Part shown: positions 6,634-8,466 of the stretch, piece by piece
How positions within the stretch are numbered: position 1 is the stretch's first letter
Layout of the letters: each line of letters opens with the position of its first letter
Source: an uncultured Anaerolineaceae bacterium
GTDB taxonomy: Bacteria > Chloroflexota > Anaerolineae > Anaerolineales > Anaerolineaceae
DNA length: 8,466 nt
NCBI GenBank assembly: GCA_937894825.1
Contig: CALCQT010000087.1
Span: 1-8,466 of the forward strand
Reading direction: 5' to 3'
The notes under the pieces: model-generated
Databases searched by the model: none
What the model was told of the DNA's origin: nothing
The model's input: the letters and a program-made list of their open reading frames with translations, nothing else
Made by a program: the position numbers and the translations under genes

Positions 6634-6701
6634 GAATTGCGGCGCCTTTTGCTGCAATCAAGCTAATTGACGTGATTTTGACCGCCCTTTCTCTGGTATA
6701 A
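6609..6701 (+). pseudogene. Detached C-terminal helix of KdpB (out of frame, no start codon)
   Basis: The frame opens after TAG at 6606-6608 and reads LLLYGLGGIAAPF then AAIKLIDVILTALSLV, stopping TAA 6699-6701. This is a clear match to the end of KdpB (E. coli: YGLGGLLVPF...IKVIDLLLTV). It contains no ATG, GTG or TTG before the helix core (only CTG codons), so it is unlikely to be translated on its own; it is used only if ribosomes or DNA rearrangement bring the kdpB frame into it. The stop sits beside the kdpC ribosome site, as expected for an intact kdpB-kdpC junction. Conservation of residues implies that the break is recent or that this part is still expressed. Confidence 0.8.
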
Positions 6702-6711
6702 GGTGAAATCA

Positions 6712-7272
6712 ATGATAAAAATTATGAAACAAATAAAACCCGCACTTGTTTGTTTGGTCGGTATGACGATCTTATGCGGGGTTTTCTATACGGCAATCGT
6801 GACAGGAATCGCGCAGTTGATTTTCCCATGGCAGGCGAATGGCAGTATGATAACTGTACGATTCGCTGATGGTACGCAAAAAGAATATGGATCGGAATTA
6901 ATTGCACAGGAATTTTTGGGCTCCGAATATCTTATTGGCAGACCACTGGGTACAAGCAATCTTTCTCCGGTAAGTGCAGAACAATCGGAACTTGTGCAAA
7001 CGCGCATTGATTGGTGGCATTCGTTCGATCCGGATAATACGGCCGAGATCCCGATGGATTTGGTCACAGCTTCCGCCAGCGGTGTGGATCCGCATATTTC
7101 GCCGGCTGCTGCAGACTATCAGGTAGGCAGAATTTCGCAAGCCAGGGGTATGAAAGAATCTGAGGTAAGAAATATTATTCAAACCTATACCAAAGGGCGG
7201 TTTCTTGTATTTATTGGAGAACCGGCTGTAAATGTCTTGAAAGTTAATTTAGCTTTGGATGGTTTATTATAG
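6712..7272 (+). CDS. kdpC: KdpC, accessory subunit of the K+ pump
   Basis: 186 residues from ATG 6712 (E. coli 190). AAGGTG at 6700-6705 serves as ribosome site with 6 nt spacing; the in-frame GTG at 6703 is part of that site and is less likely as start. One N-terminal membrane helix (about residues 9-34, LVCLVGMTILCGVFYTAI), then an extracytoplasmic domain with family blocks FPWQANGS, YLIGRP, the SASGVDPHISPAAA motif, RISQARG and the C-terminal GEPAVNVLKVNLALD. Known role: a single-pass subunit that stabilises the complex and is thought to raise ATP affinity of KdpB. It is complete, with no lesion, in contrast to kdpA and kdpB. It follows the detached KdpB tail by 10 nt. Confidence 0.96.
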   Translation: MIKIMKQIKPALVCLVGMTILCGVFYTAIVTGIAQLIFPWQANGSMITVRFADGTQKEYGSELIAQEFLGSEYLIGRPLGTSNLSPVSAEQSELVQTRIDWWHSFDPDNTAEIPMDLVTASASGVDPHISPAAADYQVGRISQARGMKESEVRNIIQTYTKGRFLVFIGEPAVNVLKVNLALDGLL

Positions 7273-7321
7273 TTACCGGTCATGATTTGTGAGCTTTTCT
7301 GATATAGCGATGGTGAGTAAT

Positions 7322-8466
7322 ATGAATCAATTTGACGAAAGACCTGATCCCGATGCCATTTTAGGTGATCTTCAAGCCGGGGAGAATGAAAACCATTTCG
7401 GCCGCCTGAAGATTTTCTTTGGTTATGCTGCCGGCGTTGGAAAGACCTATTCTATGCTGGATGATGTGCAAGAGCAGTATAAAAGCGGTGTGGATGTTTT
7501 AGTTGGGTATATCGAACCGCATACCCGGCCGGAGACTCTGGAGCTTTTGCATGGGCTGCCGACGCTCCCAGCCAGGACAATTTTATATAGAAACATCGAA
7601 TTGAAGGAATTCGATCTGGATGAGGCATTACGACGTAAGCCGGAATTGATCCTTGTTGATGAACTTGCTCACACGAACGCGGAGGGTGGGCGCAACAAAA
7701 AACGATACCAGGATATCGAAGAATTGCTCAATGCCGGGATCAATGTTTATACCACGGTCAATGTTCAGCACATGGAGAGTCTGAACGATGTGGTCGAGAA
7801 TATAACAAAAATCCGCGTCAAAGAGACGGTACCGGATTATATCTTTGACCGTGCCGATAAAATTAAACTGGTTGATGTCGAACCGGAAGAATTGTTGCGC
7901 CGTTTTGAGGCGGGAAAAATTTATCGCCCGGATCGCGCTGAAGTTGCCATACGGAACTTTTTTACCCGGGATAATTTGCGGCTGCTGCGCGAAATTGCTT
8001 TGCGTTGCGTGGCAGATAAAATCAGTTATGAGAATCAAAACGAACGGCGTATGTTGGAGAAACGGGCGAATACCAGGCTGTTGGTCTGTATTGGTCCTTC
8101 TCCTTCATCGGCAAAGTGTATCCGCTGGGCAGCGCGCACAGCGGAAGCTTTTCACGTGGATTGGGTCGCGCTTTATGTCGAGGGGATTGAAAGCGAATAT
8201 CTCGGTAAGGAACAACAAAAATCAATCCGCGCAAACATGGACCTGGCAGAGAAACTTGGCGCCGAAATTGTCACCTTGACCGGACGGGACATCGCCGTTG
8301 CCGTATCGGATTACGCAAAACTCTCCGGTATAACGAACATCGTCGTTGGAAAAAGCAGAAATAAACGGACCCTTAACAATCTTTTCAAAATGGATTTTGA
8401 GGATAAGTTGATCTCGTTGCTGCCCAACATTGAAGTACACATTATTCCCGGTAGTAATACGAAACG
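7322..8466 (+). CDS. kdpD: KdpD-like protein, N-terminal KdpD plus USP domains (3' end outside window)
   Basis: Open for 381 codons to the window edge. The start ATG 7322 follows GGTGAG (7312-7317); an in-frame ATG at 7310 would add four residues without a ribosome site. It begins with the typical RPDPDAIL segment. KdpD domain: Walker A GYAAGVGKT (K41, T42), Walker B LILVDELAHTN (D113), then YTTVNVQHMESLND. USP domain from about residue 250 (TRLLVCIG). In Firmicutes KdpD this USP domain can bind c-di-AMP through an SxS...FTAxY-type motif; here SPS and later WVALY resemble it loosely. The sequence ends where the membrane region would begin in full KdpD (E. coli 894 residues), so it may be a full second kinase or a short KdpD without kinase, as known from some cyanobacteria and Alicyclobacillus. 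It lies 49 nt after kdpC. Confidence 0.93.
   Translation, partial: MNQFDERPDPDAILGDLQAGENENHFGRLKIFFGYAAGVGKTYSMLDDVQEQYKSGVDVLVGYIEPHTRPETLELLHGLPTLPARTILYRNIELKEFDLDEALRRKPELILVDELAHTNAEGGRNKKRYQDIEELLNAGINVYTTVNVQHMESLNDVVENITKIRVKETVPDYIFDRADKIKLVDVEPEELLRRFEAGKIYRPDRAEVAIRNFFTRDNLRLLREIALRCVADKISYENQNERRMLEKRANTRLLVCIGPSPSSAKCIRWAARTAEAFHVDWVALYVEGIESEYLGKEQQKSIRANMDLAEKLGAEIVTLTGRDIAVAVSDYAKLSGITNIVVGKSRNKRTLNNLFKMDFEDKLISLLPNIEVHIIPGSNTK

Overview
The window is one end-to-end K+ uptake locus of the Kdp type, all on the + strand: the 3' part of a sensor kinase gene (kdpD), kdpE, a long non-coding leader, then kdpF-kdpA-kdpB-kdpC and the 5' part of a second kdpD-like gene cut by the window edge. 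The KdpD kinase domain (RGMGIGLSIC G2 box), the KdpE sequence, the strong AGGAG/GGAGG ribosome sites and the KdpD-USP module point to a low-to-mid GC Firmicute, probably Clostridia or a relative. This is inferred from family resemblance only.

Region by region: 1-1284 is the C-terminal half of KdpD (last membrane helix, GAF-like domain, HisKA, HATPase). It overlaps kdpE (1281-1982) by 4 nt. Positions 1983-2752 form a 770-nt gap that is far from empty. It holds a weak hairpin after kdpE, a 44-nt pure pyrimidine tract built from about 11-nt tandem repeats, two direct repeats one helical turn apart that look like a KdpE operator, promoter-like hexamers, a 28-codon hydrophobic small ORF with a very strong ribosome site, a convincing intrinsic terminator, and a chain of hairpins before kdpF. 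kdpF (2753-2842) overlaps kdpA by 4 nt.

The most unusual result is that both large subunits stop early, just before their last membrane helix. In each case the missing helix is still present, well conserved, a few dozen bases downstream in another frame. KdpA stops at 4408-4410 and its last helix lies at 4455-4559. KdpB stops at 6589-6591 and its last helix lies at 6609-6701, behind an imperfect 24-nt direct repeat. All other coding sequence is open. Explanations include recent decay, split subunits made by re-initiation, recoding by ribosome bypassing, a recombination switch, or sequencing/assembly error. The sequence alone does not decide.

How the genes would work together: KdpD senses K+ limitation or turgor and phosphorylates KdpE, which activates the kdpFABC promoter in the leader. 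KdpA is the K+ channel-like subunit, KdpB the P-type ATPase, KdpC the periplasm-facing accessory subunit and KdpF the small stabilising helix. The second KdpD-like protein carries the nucleotide-binding KdpD N-domain and a USP domain. Whether it continues into a full kinase cannot be seen.
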